In this document: positions 1 to 7,584 of the stretch, piece by piece
Numbering within the stretch: the first letter of the stretch is position 1
How the letters are laid out: every line of letters begins with the position of its first letter
DNA from: CAZWRK01 sp964635875
GTDB lineage: Bacteria; Pseudomonadota; Gammaproteobacteria; Burkholderiales; Aquaspirillaceae
NCBI GenBank assembly: GCA_964635875.1
Contig: CAZWRK010000014.1
Span: 1-46,515 of the forward strand
Direction of reading: 5' to 3'
DNA length: 46,515 bases
Made by a program: the position numbers and the translations under genes
The notes under the pieces: generated by a model
Database searches by the model: none
What the model was told of the DNA's origin: nothing
Seen by the model: the letters and a program-made list of their open reading frames with translations, nothing else

Positions 1-1950
1 CTTGGCTTTATCTAGTTTGCTACCGGCATCAGAACCAACGATTAGGTAATTGGTTTTCTTTGAAACGCTACCGGATACAGTGCCACCGTGCTGCTCAATT
101 AGTCGATGAATGTCGCCTCTTGGCTTAGACAATGTGCCAGTCACTACGAAGGTGCTGCCAGCTAATGCGGTGGAGTCTACTTTCTTTTTCTTAGCACCAA
201 GAACTACACCGGCTTTTGCTAACTTCGCAAATACTTTTTTGTAGTACTCCGAGTTAATCATAGCCATAATGCTGCCGACAATGGTGCTGCCAAAACCACG
301 AATCTTGATTAACTCGTGAGACGTAGCTTCAAACAAAGCGTCAATATGTCCATACTTGTCAGCTAGCACTTGCGACACTTTAGTGCCGATATGCTGTATA
401 GCTAGGGCGTCCAACACTCGTTGCATTCCACGCTTCTTGCTAAGCTCGATTTGTTCGATTAGTGCTTGAGCAGATTTTTTGCCCATGCGGTCAAGCTCGG
501 CTACTTGCTTTACAGTTAGCAAGTACAAGTCATATACTTCGGTAACTAAACCGCTGTCTACGAGTTGACCTACTAGTACGTCGCCAAGACCTTCGATGTC
601 CATAGCTTCACGGCTAGCAAAGAACTTAATCTTTTCTTTTATCTTAGCCGGGCAGCGTATTTGCTCGCAGAACACAGCGGCTACATCGGCTTTCTTTTTA
701 ACCGGGCTATGACACGCCGGGCATTTAGTCGGAATCTTGAACTTAGCTAGTTTCTTTTTCCGTTTGTGAGTCTCTACCCGAACAACATGCGGAATAATCT
801 TACCAGCTTTCTCGACAACTACTACGTCGCCGATACGTATGTCTTTTCGGGCTACTTCCTCAAAGTTGTGAAGGCTTACACGCGACACAGTTGTTCCGGC
901 AATCTCAACTGGTGACAACTCAGCCACCGGCGTTAACGTACCGTGTTTACCGACTTGCACGGTTATGTCTTTAATCTTTGCCGAAGCCTCAAACTTAGCG
1001 AACTTAAACGCAATGACCCATCGCGGACTTTTAGACCGCAAGCCAAGCAGTTCGCGCTGCTTAAAGCTGTCTACTTTGAGCACTAGTCCGTCTATCTCAA
1101 AGTCCATGGACTGAATTTGCTCGGCTAGTTCTGGCAGCGTTTCGCAGTGCTTTAGCACTGCATTAGTGTCGTCAAGACACTTAGCCAACGGTACTACTGG
1201 CATACCGCCAGTGTAGGCTAGCTCCAGAAATGAAGAATGGCTCAGTATGTCAGAGCTATGCTCGCCTACACTGTGACAGTAAAAGCGCAGAGGTCTGTCT
1301 GCACAGATATTAGGGTCTAACAGACGGATAGACCCGGCAGCTACGTTGCGCGTATTTTTGTACAGCTTTGCTTCCTTGTCCTGCTTGCGGAGCTTTTCGT
1401 TTAGCTTAGCAAGGTCGGCATTAAGCATGTACACTTCGCCACGAAACTCAAGTTTCTTTGGTGGATTACGCAGAGATAACTTCAGAGGGATGTCGCGAAT
1501 TGTTCGCGCGTTATGTAGCACGTTGTCGCCTACTTCGCCGTCGCCACGAGTAGCGGCGCTGACAAGTACGCCATTGCGGTAAGTTAGTGATAGCGCAACG
1601 CCATCGACTTTTGGCTCGGCGACCCAGCGTACTTTCTCACCTTTCTTTTTTAAGAAAGAAGCTACGTCATCGCAATAGTTACGCAAGTCTGCCTCGCTGT
1701 ACGTATTTTCAATCGACAGCATAGGATGGGAGTGCGTTACTGTGTCCAGCGAGGTAGGCTTGTCACCTATTCGTTGCGTAGGGCTATCCGGCGTCACTAG
1801 TTCTGGATGTTTATTTTCCAGATTGGCTAGTTTCTGTAGCAACTTGTCGTAGCCAGCATCGTCAATTTCCGGTTCGCAGTCTACGTAATACTTTTTGTCA
1901 TGATGTCGTATCTGCTGCTTTAACGATTCAATACTTTCCTTAGCGCTCAT
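1..1950 (-). CDS. ligA: NAD-dependent DNA ligase, C-terminus cut by window edge
   Basis: Seals nicks in duplex DNA using NAD+ as adenylate donor. The visible 650 residues contain the Ia domain (Y21-Y22, D30-D31 and Y34 region), the adenylation motif EPKVDG with nucleophile K114, the OB domain, a four-cysteine zinc finger (CPAC then CEQIRC), a helix-hairpin-helix region and a C-terminal BRCT domain beginning GSTFVVTGTL. The usual bacterial length is about 670 residues, so only the last few codons are missing. ATG at 1950 follows an AGGAAAC SD. Last gene of the visible leftward array. The catalytic motifs look intact, so I expect an active phage-encoded replication and repair ligase. Confidence 0.96.
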   Translation of the reverse strand, partial: MSAKESIESLKQQIRHHDKKYYVDCEPEIDDAGYDKLLQKLANLENKHPELVTPDSPTQRIGDKPTSLDTVTHSHPMLSIENTYSEADLRNYCDDVASFLKKKGEKVRWVAEPKVDGVALSLTYRNGVLVSAATRGDGEVGDNVLHNARTIRDIPLKLSLRNPPKKLEFRGEVYMLNADLAKLNEKLRKQDKEAKLYKNTRNVAAGSIRLLDPNICADRPLRFYCHSVGEHSSDILSHSSFLELAYTGGMPVVPLAKCLDDTNAVLKHCETLPELAEQIQSMDFEIDGLVLKVDSFKQRELLGLRSKSPRWVIAFKFAKFEASAKIKDITVQVGKHGTLTPVAELSPVEIAGTTVSRVSLHNFEEVARKDIRIGDVVVVEKAGKIIPHVVRVETHKRKKKLAKFKIPTKCPACHSPVKKKADVAAVFCEQIRCPAKIKEKIKFFASREAMDIEGLGDVLVGQLVDSGLVTEVYDLYLLTVKQVAELDRMGKKSAQALIEQIELSKKRGMQRVLDALAIQHIGTKVSQVLADKYGHIDALFEATSHELIKIRGFGSTIVGSIMAMINSEYYKKVFAKLAKAGVVLGAKKKKVDSTALAGSTFVVTGTLSKPRGDIHRLIEQHGGTVSGSVSKKTNYLIVGSDAGSKLDKAK

Positions 1951-1973
1951 TAATTGTTTCCTGTAATTCGCTT

Positions 1974-2387
1974 CTATAACGCCTTAGCTATTATCACGTT
2001 GACTCTGGCGTAACGAATAGCTTTGTTGCTCTGGATTTTGATGCATACTTCGTTTGTTGGCGGCACTTCGATTGGTTTTGTTGCACACAAAACTTCTCGG
2101 TCGTTGCTGAATACGATGTACTGAAACCAGCCAGTGTCGTAGCCGATTAACCTAGGCTTATAGCCTACAAGCTCGACGTAGTAGTCGTCGCCTCGGGCTA
2201 CGGTTACACGAAAGTACGGCGCGCTAAAGTAAATGTCATAAGCATTACGTTGTAGCTCCGTGTTGTTAGGCTTTAGTAAGGCTGCAATAGCCTCAACGTA
2301 CATAGGCACCAGCCTAGACTTAAACAGATCGACTGTTGTTTTGTTCTCCGTCGGGATACTCGGCACAATTTCCGCTAGCAGTTTCAT
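1974..2387 (-). CDS. hypothetical protein, 137 aa
   Basis: Not recognised. Soluble mixed alpha/beta composition, no signal peptide or membrane segment. The ATG at 2387 lies 68 bases inside the upstream MazG-like gene and is preceded by AAGGGG, which is why I prefer it to an internal ATG at 2303 that has no SD. It sits just upstream of the ligase gene with a 23-base gap, so the two are probably co-transcribed. Confidence 0.75.
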   Translation of the reverse strand: MKLLAEIVPSIPTENKTTVDLFKSRLVPMYVEAIAALLKPNNTELQRNAYDIYFSAPYFRVTVARGDDYYVELVGYKPRLIGYDTGWFQYIVFSNDREVLCATKPIEVPPTNEVCIKIQSNKAIRYARVNVIIAKAL

Positions 2388-2679
2388 GCGACGGCCCCTT
2401 AAATCTAATGGCTAGCTTTTCTAATAAGCAAGACTCTAGCAGCGCTAACGGCCATCCTTTTTTGATGGCGTAGTGAAACAAAACACCCAACAAATCCGAT
2501 AGCTCTACCGGATCGTTGGGTGTTTGCTTCAACTCATCTAATTCTGACTGTGCTCCTGCTAGGATAAACTCATCGGATACTTGTCCGAGAGTAAACCCTT
2601 TGCGGTGCACAGCGTTAGCAGCAACTAGTTTGGCGATTTCATCCCACGCTTTTTGCACTAGGTAGCGCGAGAGCGCCAC
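2320..2679 (-). CDS. MazG-like all-alpha NTP pyrophosphohydrolase
   Basis: Predicted to hydrolyse nucleoside triphosphates to monophosphates plus pyrophosphate. The metal-binding signature of this superfamily is visible: ExxE at E46-E49 (SELDEL) followed by ExxD at E59-D62 (ELSDLLG), then a basic helix LLEKLAIRF. The length of 119 residues is right for a single-domain member. The start is GTG at 2679; a second GTG at 2658 forms a TAGTG junction with the upstream stop, and neither has a good SD, so the N-terminus is uncertain. The last 22 codons overlap the next gene. Phages often carry such enzymes, perhaps to adjust dNTP pools or remove modified nucleotides or signalling nucleotides. Confidence 0.7.
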   Translation of the reverse strand: MALSRYLVQKAWDEIAKLVAANAVHRKGFTLGQVSDEFILAGAQSELDELKQTPNDPVELSDLLGVLFHYAIKKGWPLALLESCLLEKLAIRFKGPSHETASGNCAEYPDGEQNNSRSV

Positions 2680-3194
2680 TCCAAATGCTTTTCGTAACGA
2701 GCGCGTAGCTCCGGCACCATTGCTTGCACAGTTTCAAACGGCAGCCCGACATAGGTGCCGAGATTGTGAAAGTTTTCTTTGCGTGACGTAATGAGGTGCT
2801 TACGCTCGCACAAGCACATATCACAAATGTACAGATAGAGCGTATTGCTGTTGTCTTCCGCACCCGGCGCAGGATCGTAAACTGTTGAGCCGTAATTGCC
2901 AGTTACTTCGGCGACTACTGCCGGATATAGTTCTTTAGTAGACCCTAATGGCGCGTAGCAGACAAAGCACTGAACTTTTGGGTCGGTATCCGGGTCTAGC
3001 TCTTCTTCGCCTAGCAGTCGCTCGATTGCCCAGTCGCGAAGAATCTGCTCGTCCCGCTCAATAGCTGCCTGCCATTGCTCTGGGCAGTCTTTTTCGCACA
3101 AAAGCCAGTACGGAGAATCTTCCGACTTTAGCGCTTGTTTGTTTGCTGCAAGTCTGTTCGCAGCCTGCAATACTTCTTCAAAATCGGTAACCAT
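2658..3194 (-). CDS. hypothetical protein with two Cys pairs (possible zinc site)
   Basis: 178 residues, not recognised. Two cysteine pairs, C76-F-V-C79 and C124-D-M-C127, are spaced like zinc knuckles of one treble-clef or ribbon-type site. The N-terminal third is acidic and helical. ATG at 3194 follows TAGGAG, a good SD. The 3' end overlaps the MazG-like gene by 22 bases. The function cannot be inferred from this. Confidence 0.8.
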   Translation of the reverse strand: MVTDFEEVLQAANRLAANKQALKSEDSPYWLLCEKDCPEQWQAAIERDEQILRDWAIERLLGEEELDPDTDPKVQCFVCYAPLGSTKELYPAVVAEVTGNYGSTVYDPAPGAEDNSNTLYLYICDMCLCERKHLITSRKENFHNLGTYVGLPFETVQAMVPELRARYEKHLEWRSRAT

Positions 3195-3201
3195 AAGTCT
3201 C

Positions 3202-3594
3202 CTATATTACTGAGGTAAAAGGCCCGCCAAAGCAATCGTCGCGCGGCGGTGGTGGCTCAATAACGAGCGTAATACGATTACGCCGTTTAGTCTCAGGATC
3301 GTAGTTAGTCGCCAGTGGCAAACAGAAGACGCCCGGTTCTTCTGCTTTTGCGTCAATGTTTTCCGCTAAATTACTGTAACTGACATCAGTTAGCAGGTTG
3401 CCATTGCCGTCAAACCACTCTACTAGCAGAATGCCGTTTTCAATTTGCGGGTGAATAGCCGTGTATATCCCGACGCGAATATACGACTCAACAAATACGA
3501 GTGTCGGCGGGTTTAGTACGGATGCGTTAAACGTAAACTCGTATAGCTTGTGCAAACCTCTTGCTTTGCAGACACGCGTTAGCACCGCCCGCAT
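3202..3594 (-). CDS. hypothetical protein, 130 aa; N-terminus doubtful
   Basis: Not recognised; beta-rich with a proline-rich stretch near the C-terminus (IEPPPPRDD). The ATG at 3594 has no SD. The reading frame continues upstream through eight codons to a TAA at 3619-3621 and beyond it into the 49-codon gene at 3619-3768, all in one frame. It may therefore be the C-terminal part of a longer protein interrupted by one stop codon. Confidence 0.65.
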   Translation of the reverse strand: MRAVLTRVCKARGLHKLYEFTFNASVLNPPTLVFVESYIRVGIYTAIHPQIENGILLVEWFDGNGNLLTDVSYSNLAENIDAKAEEPGVFCLPLATNYDPETKRRNRITLVIEPPPPRDDCFGGPFTSVI

Positions 3595-3618
3595 GGAGTC
3601 AAAAACATGCTTCTCAAT

Positions 3619-3768
3619 TTACACATGTGCTTCGTAGTGCTGCGGGTCGTCAGCTAAATGCCTAGGCGTGAACCAGACGCTTTGTACGTAAGATGGTCTG
3701 GATATGATTTTAAATGGGTCGTTATAACCCCTGAATGCGCCGTCGAATAACTGGCCGCTAGTTGTCAT
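3619..3768 (-). CDS. small protein, 49 aa, in frame with the next gene
   Basis: ATG at 3768 follows GCGAGGTTGAGA, a good SD, and overlaps the upstream stop by 11 bases, as is usual here, so translation is likely. The product begins MTTSGQLFDGAFRGYNDPF and ends YEAHV before TAA. The following 130-codon gene is in the same frame only nine codons later and lacks its own SD. Either this is a separate small gene or the true N-terminus of a ~188-residue protein broken by the TAA. Confidence 0.6.
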   Translation of the reverse strand: MTTSGQLFDGAFRGYNDPFKIISRPSYVQSVWFTPRHLADDPQHYEAHV

Positions 3769-4360
3769 TCTCAACCTCGCATAAATTTGCCGGGCTAACG
3801 GTTTTTACACCGCAGTTGCGTAGCAGCTGTAAGCTAACTATCACTGGGTTTTCTTCGGCTTTGACTAGCTGTGTTTCGCTGTCGTTAAACTCGTAAGCTA
3901 GCGCAACAATTACCAGGAAGTTTGACTTAGGAAGACCATTGCCTACGTCTTCCTTGTCAAAATCACAGTGAAGGTCTACTGTCTCTAGCTCCAGCCCAGT
4001 TGAGTTGACAAACACCGGGTATGCGCTGTCTACTTTGTAGCAGCTAGCGCGGCTATCGCTGTATCTATCTAGCGTGAAAAACTCGCCTTTGACAAGTGTG
4101 TTGCCAAACTTGTCTACAACAATTGAGGCGATCAGCGAGCTTGTAAAGTCGTACACTGCCCGAGCAACATCGCCAGGAATCACGGCGTAATCAAGTTCAT
4201 CTGACAACTGCTCGATGAACTTTTGCAAGTTCTTAGCTGACACCTGCATTGTGACTGCTGGCTCAACTTGTGCAAATGTTTTCAGCAATGCGTTCACATT
4301 TGGACAAGCGTAGCCTGCGGTTTTAGTGGCTTTGTCTTTTTTTGGTTTCTTACGGGTCAT
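3758..4360 (-). CDS. hypothetical protein, 200 aa, basic N-terminus
   Basis: Not recognised. A lysine-rich start (MTRKKPKKDKATK) is followed by a mixed alpha/beta domain with no membrane segment. I chose ATG at 4360 because it overlaps the upstream HAD stop by only 11 bases; an earlier in-frame ATG at 4438 would add 26 residues and bury the start deep in the HAD gene. The SD is weak (AAGAAAG). Confidence 0.7.
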   Translation of the reverse strand: MTRKKPKKDKATKTAGYACPNVNALLKTFAQVEPAVTMQVSAKNLQKFIEQLSDELDYAVIPGDVARAVYDFTSSLIASIVVDKFGNTLVKGEFFTLDRYSDSRASCYKVDSAYPVFVNSTGLELETVDLHCDFDKEDVGNGLPKSNFLVIVALAYEFNDSETQLVKAEENPVIVSLQLLRNCGVKTVSPANLCEVENDN

Positions 4361-4775
4361 ACGAAAACTTTCTTTTCTTGAAACGACATTTTCCCATTGT
4401 CTCAGCCAGACCCGCGATGTTCGGTTTGTCTGCGACACGAATAACCTGTGCGTTCATGCCAATTGACATGGCGCCGTCAACATCACCAAAAGTAGGATTG
4501 GCCGTGACCATTAAGCAGTGCTCTGGTTTTATACCGGTTTCCTTTTGGACTGTTTTGTAGGCGTCAGAATAAGGCTTGTAAACGTTGTGCTTAGCTAGGT
4601 CAATTATCAAATCCCACTCTATGTCTGCGTTATCAGACAAGTGTTTGATTAGTTCAGCTGGTCCGTTACTCAATGCGACGCATAAGAACCCGTTGTCTTG
4701 CAGCTTGCGTATGCCAGCAGCCGAGTCTTTGTGCGCCGGTAGATTAAACCACTCAGGACCAAAGTCAAACTTCAC
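4350..4775 (-). CDS. HAD-superfamily hydrolase, C-terminal part, frame-disrupted
   Basis: Haloacid-dehalogenase-type hydrolase core without its nucleophile. Visible are motif II (ALSNGP, S36), motif III lysine (VYKPYSDAY, K67) and the motif IV acidic region (FGDVDGAMSIGM, D98/D100), in the usual order. The nucleophile motif is encoded just upstream in another frame (4765-4890). This frame opens with a GTG at 4775 without a convincing SD. A +1 shift inside the 11-base overlap would give one HAD protein of about 180 residues, which is near the family length. See the findings for the shift site. Confidence 0.8.
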   Translation of the reverse strand: MKFDFGPEWFNLPAHKDSAAGIRKLQDNGFLCVALSNGPAELIKHLSDNADIEWDLIIDLAKHNVYKPYSDAYKTVQKETGIKPEHCLMVTANPTFGDVDGAMSIGMNAQVIRVADKPNIAGLAETMGKCRFKKRKFSYDP

Positions 4776-4890
4776 AGCGGCAGTCGGTAGCTATTACGTG
4801 TTTGACGTATGCCTTAATAGACTCGCTCGGAAGTTCGCTGGCATCGAAAACAGTGCCAAAACAATCAAACGCAAGTAACCTGATAACCAT
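4765..4890 (-). CDS. HAD-superfamily hydrolase, N-terminal part with nucleophile motif
   Basis: 41 codons from ATG 4890, preceded by GGAG five bases away and directly after the upstream TAA. The product holds the HAD motif I as LAFDCFGTVFD, with the DxFGT pattern of the haloacid-dehalogenase branch, and the cap-linker sequence IKAYVKHVIA. It ends at TGA within the sequence GTT TGA C. The rest of the enzyme continues in the +1 frame from about 4775. It is only meaningful as half of a HAD protein: either by frameshifting, or as a remnant of a recent indel or an assembly error. Confidence 0.75.
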   Translation of the reverse strand: MVIRLLAFDCFGTVFDASELPSESIKAYVKHVIATDCRCEV

Positions 4891-5298
4891 TTACTCCAAC
4901 TCCATTGCTGCTCGAAATACTGCGCCGATAACCAACTCAGGGTCTTCCTGCCACTCATTGGATTCCCAGTATATGGTTCTGTCTTTGCGAATAACAGACA
5001 GCGAGCCGCCATGCTGGTAGAACTCGTCGACGCCGCAGACTATTTTATTGCCGTTAGGCAACTCGATTACGATGTCTTTTGCGTCTTGTTTCGGAAGCGC
5101 TGGATTGTACTTGGTGCTTTGCGTATAGCCTCGCACAAAAGCGTGAGCTACCGCCAAAACGTCATTTGTGTATCGTACTTGCCCGATGGCGTCGTCGCCG
5201 TACACCGCAACAATGTTCTTGGTGCCGCCAAAATTAAGTAGCTGTCCTAGGCGCTTTGCTGCCGCGCCAGCTAATTCAGCTACCGGTCCTTTGTTCAT
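4891..5298 (-). CDS. hypothetical protein, 135 aa
   Basis: Not recognised. Begins MNKGPVAELAGAAAKRLGQ and has an alpha/beta character with no membrane segment. ATG 5298 forms a TAATG junction with the upstream stop and follows AAGGAAGAC, so I prefer it to an ATG 15 codons upstream. The stop TAA is followed directly by the ATG of the HAD N-terminal fragment, so the two are translationally coupled. Confidence 0.8.
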   Translation of the reverse strand: MNKGPVAELAGAAAKRLGQLLNFGGTKNIVAVYGDDAIGQVRYTNDVLAVAHAFVRGYTQSTKYNPALPKQDAKDIVIELPNGNKIVCGVDEFYQHGGSLSVIRKDRTIYWESNEWQEDPELVIGAVFRAAMELE

Positions 5299-6002
5299 TA
5301 GTCTTCCTTTGCGTGTTTGTTTGGTACTTGCGGTAGCGCGCAAATAGGCAGCACAGTTACTGGCTTGTTGTCAAACAGCATTATGTCGTTAGTGACGCTA
5401 TTACGTATTCTACGTGTACGTTTTTGAAACAACCGGCGAAGTCGTTGCATAAGTGACAACCGAATGCACTGTAGACGCCCTATTGTTAGTAGTTCGGTTA
5501 TTCTGTCATCTGCTAACGGATATAGGTCGAGGCTGGCAAACAAGTCACCATTATTTGACGCCAGTACAGAGACAAACGTGTACTGGTCATCGTGAAACCC
5601 GACAACAAATAGCTCGCCGGTTTCCGAGTCTTTAAGAACCGTGCCGGGTTGAATATAGGTTTCACGAGGCTTCTGGTCAAACAAGCACTCGCTATTTACC
5701 CAGTAGTAGTTAGCGTCAGCGGTGTCGGTAACGTCAGCTACAAACACTAGCGTATAGTAACTAACTAAGTCAGTGTGTTGGAACTCGATTACTCTACAAA
5801 CGCTAGATGGTTCGCAGGGGTTAGGAAAACACACCATCTTACCGCGCAGATAAGCATGTTGGTTTTCGTGCCAGAACCAGACGTAGTCTGACTCATTACG
5901 GGCTAGCAATGCTGGCTCATCGTGTTTACGCACAACTTTTTCTAGACTTGCCTTTATGTCAACTTGCTCGTATTTTACTTTTTTGTAGTTCACTCGTTTC
6001 AT
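5298..6002 (-). CDS. hypothetical protein, 234 aa
   Basis: Not recognised. A beta-rich central region is followed by a strongly basic patch near residues 180-205 (RLRRLFQKRTRRIR) that could bind nucleic acid or an acidic partner. No signal peptide. ATG 6002 has AAGGTC upstream. Ends in a TAATG junction with the next gene. Confidence 0.8.
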   Translation of the reverse strand: MKRVNYKKVKYEQVDIKASLEKVVRKHDEPALLARNESDYVWFWHENQHAYLRGKMVCFPNPCEPSSVCRVIEFQHTDLVSYYTLVFVADVTDTADANYYWVNSECLFDQKPRETYIQPGTVLKDSETGELFVVGFHDDQYTFVSVLASNNGDLFASLDLYPLADDRITELLTIGRLQCIRLSLMQRLRRLFQKRTRRIRNSVTNDIMLFDNKPVTVLPICALPQVPNKHAKED

Positions 6003-6004
6003 AG

Positions 6005-6457
6005 TTAGCTGACCTTGGTCTTTCTCTGTCGATAAACAGCATTGCGCTCAGCTGCTATCTCTGTCTCTTCAAAAAGGCCAGCATGTTTGAGTAGTTCGAT
6101 CATAAGCTCACCGGGCGGCGTGAGTTTGTAGTTGCTCCAGGACCAGAGCAGACCTAGCATGTGGTCTTTATCTCGCTGTTGTTTTTCGGCCAGCTTTTCT
6201 TGCTCAGTTTTCTCAGCAATTAGTCCGCGACGTACTAGTGCGGCCGTAGGCTGTATCCAGTTGTCAGGTACGGACAGAAAACTGTATCTGGCTCGGTCCC
6301 AACAAACGCCCTGGGCAATCGCAGACAACATTTCAAGTTGGCTGCGAGTCAGACTTAGATTAAATCCGACAGTTACTACCTGTCGTTTAAACTTGTCTGA
6401 CCACGAAGCCAGGTCCGCGTTAGCTTGCTTTAGTCTGTTTTTGCGGGGTGTGTTCAT
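6005..6457 (-). CDS. possible winged-helix DNA-binding protein
   Basis: 150 residues. The order LTRSQLEMLSAIAQG, then TAALVRRGLIAEK, then YKLTPPGELMIELL resembles helix-turn-helix proteins of the winged type, in which the last two segments form the recognition helix and wing. This is a pattern-based inference, not a family match. The N-terminal 12 residues are basic. ATG 6457 follows AGGAGATT and overlaps the stop of the SLOG gene as ATGA, so the two are coupled. Confidence 0.6.
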   Translation of the reverse strand: MNTPRKNRLKQANADLASWSDKFKRQVVTVGFNLSLTRSQLEMLSAIAQGVCWDRARYSFLSVPDNWIQPTAALVRRGLIAEKTEQEKLAEKQQRDKDHMLGLLWSWSNYKLTPPGELMIELLKHAGLFEETEIAAERNAVYRQRKTKVS

Positions 6458-6843
6458 GCATAATCTCCTGCAACCCTTGCTGGTCGCCGTTTTCGAGTTG
6501 GGTCAACGTGCAAAACATTTTTGTGCCCGGCAGTGATTGCTTTATTTAGCAAATCGTTAGTACGCTTTCCGCCAGGGAACAGTACGATAATATCCGGGCG
6601 CTCATCAATTATCAGCTGGTTACGTACGTCATCAGCATCCTCACCGTAAGATAGCCAGTCGGAGTTGATATGCCTAACTGGTATGCCGGTTCTGGCAGCC
6701 CAGTCGTTAACGATTTCGTCTACTCCTCGACTATTGCCAATAAGCAATTCGGTTATGTGATTAGCGCGGTGCACTTTGAACAACACCGCGCTAATAAGAT
6801 GCATAGCTAGAAAATCTTTGCCGCCACAAACTGCGACGCGCAT
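6454..6843 (-). CDS. SLOG-fold protein, YspA/DUF2493-like
   Basis: 129 residues with the family's whole signature: CGGKDF (6-11), GNSRGVD (36-42), SDWLSYGEDA, VRNQLI (73-78) and FPGGKRT (89-95). SLOG-fold proteins are Rossmannoid nucleotide binders thought to sense or process nucleotide derivatives; the YspA-like group is common in phages but its reaction is not settled. ATG 6843 was chosen because GGAGTAAC precedes it; the upstream extension would overlap the membrane-protein gene. A perfect 12-bp inverted repeat lies in its codons 17-28. Confidence 0.85.
   Translation of the reverse strand: MRVAVCGGKDFLAMHLISAVLFKVHRANHITELLIGNSRGVDEIVNDWAARTGIPVRHINSDWLSYGEDADDVRNQLIIDERPDIIVLFPGGKRTNDLLNKAITAGHKNVLHVDPTRKRRPARVAGDYA
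6760..6795. repeat. perfect 12-bp inverted repeat inside the SLOG gene
   Basis: ATTAGCGCGGTG (6760-6771) pairs exactly with 6784-6795 across a 12-base loop. It lies 48-83 bases after the SLOG ATG. GC-rich core; no T-run on the minus strand. Confidence 0.9.
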
Positions 6844-6848
6844 TTTTG

Positions 6849-7073
6849 TTACTCCATTTTTGCGGCGTAAATAGCTGCCGCAGCCGATACCAGCATAATC
6901 GCGCTCCAGGACACCGCATCGTATTGCTGGATTTTCGCCACGAAGGCTTGCGACGTACGCTTGGGCAACAACCAGGCTGTAAATTCGATGAACGAGCCGA
7001 TCACCACTACTTGTCCGACCCACATTGCCAGAAAGACAATTATGAATCTGTTTAAACCTGACTCGAACATCAT
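6849..7073 (-). CDS. small two-helix membrane protein, 74 aa
   Basis: Two hydrophobic segments are visible, FIIVFLAMWVGQVVVIGSFI near residues 9-28 and SWSAIMLVSAAAAIYA near the C-terminus, joined by a polar loop. ATG 7073 is preceded by CAGGAGTAAC, a strong SD; a second ATG follows directly. It is adjacent to another small membrane protein (7075-7323). Holin-like or membrane-remodelling roles are possible but unsupported. Confidence 0.75.
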   Translation of the reverse strand: MMFESGLNRFIIVFLAMWVGQVVVIGSFIEFTAWLLPKRTSQAFVAKIQQYDAVSWSAIMLVSAAAAIYAAKME

Positions 7074-7074
7074 G

Positions 7075-7323
7075 TTACTCCTGAAACACGGACTCACTAA
7101 ACGGCGCGAGCAGAAAGTGCGAAACAAACACAGCTGCTGCGGTAATTAGCAAAAACAATATCGCACTGATTATTGTCATGCCAATTTTGTAAGCATACTG
7201 ATATCGTGACGGAATTACTAGCGCTAGAACATACTCAATATAGTCGCGTATGTGCAGCGAGGCAGTGCCGACTAAAGTGATAATGACTAGCGACCAAGCC
7301 AGTATAAAAACTGTGGTATACAT
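7075..7323 (-). CDS. small membrane protein, 82 aa
   Basis: Hydrophobic helices at about residues 3-22 (TTVFILAWSLVIITLVGTAS) and 48-72 (MTIISAILFLLITAAAVFVS), with a charged linker between. ATG 7323 has GGAGCAGTA upstream. Together with 6849-7073 it forms a two-gene membrane module and is probably co-expressed with it. No family recognised. Confidence 0.78.
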   Translation of the reverse strand: MYTTVFILAWSLVIITLVGTASLHIRDYIEYVLALVIPSRYQYAYKIGMTIISAILFLLITAAAVFVSHFLLAPFSESVFQE

Positions 7324-7335
7324 TACTGCTCCGTA

Positions 7336-7368
7336 TTACTCATAGCCCTGCAGGAGGGCTATGAGTAA
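7336..7368. repeat. perfect 14-bp inverted repeat over a stop codon
   Basis: TTACTCATAGCCCT at 7336-7349 is the exact reverse complement of 7355-7368, with a five-base loop. It includes the TAA of the 82-aa gene. No T-run follows on the minus strand, so it is not a standard intrinsic terminator; it could protect or define an mRNA 3' end, or reduce reinitiation at 7323. Confidence 0.9.
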
Positions 7369-7584
7369 CTCTTCTTGTACCCCAGCGGAAATAACGTCGC
7401 AACGCGCTTGAAATACTTTACCGGTGCCTTCCGTCAGTTCCGCTGTAGACACGGCGGCTCTTCCGTAGCGAATACAGCGCAGTAACACGGCAGCATCTGC
7501 CGGACATATAGCTATAGTCAGCCAGCCTTTCGGCACATCTTGTGGGGTTACGGTAGCTTCCTTGGTTTCTTTTTTCTTACTCAT
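7336..7584 (-). CDS. hypothetical protein, 82 aa
   Basis: Not recognised; Lys-rich start (MSKKKETKEATV). ATG 7584 is preceded by GAGGAATGCG and overlaps the upstream gene by eight bases, so I prefer it to the ATG four codons earlier that lies within the SD. The last 11 codons, including the stop, form a perfect 14-bp hairpin (7336-7368). Confidence 0.75.
   Translation of the reverse strand: MSKKKETKEATVTPQDVPKGWLTIAICPADAAVLLRCIRYGRAAVSTAELTEGTGKVFQARCDVISAGVQEELLIALLQGYE

Noticed and set aside
1209..1273. 10-bp inverted repeat inside the ligase gene (1209-1218 and 1264-1273)
   Set aside because: The spacing of about 45 bases makes it weak as a hairpin and close to chance.
2639..2863. Minus-strand frame of 74 codons inside 2658-3194
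   Set aside because: It is fully contained in a better supported gene, has a Cys/Ser-rich shadow-type composition and has no SD.
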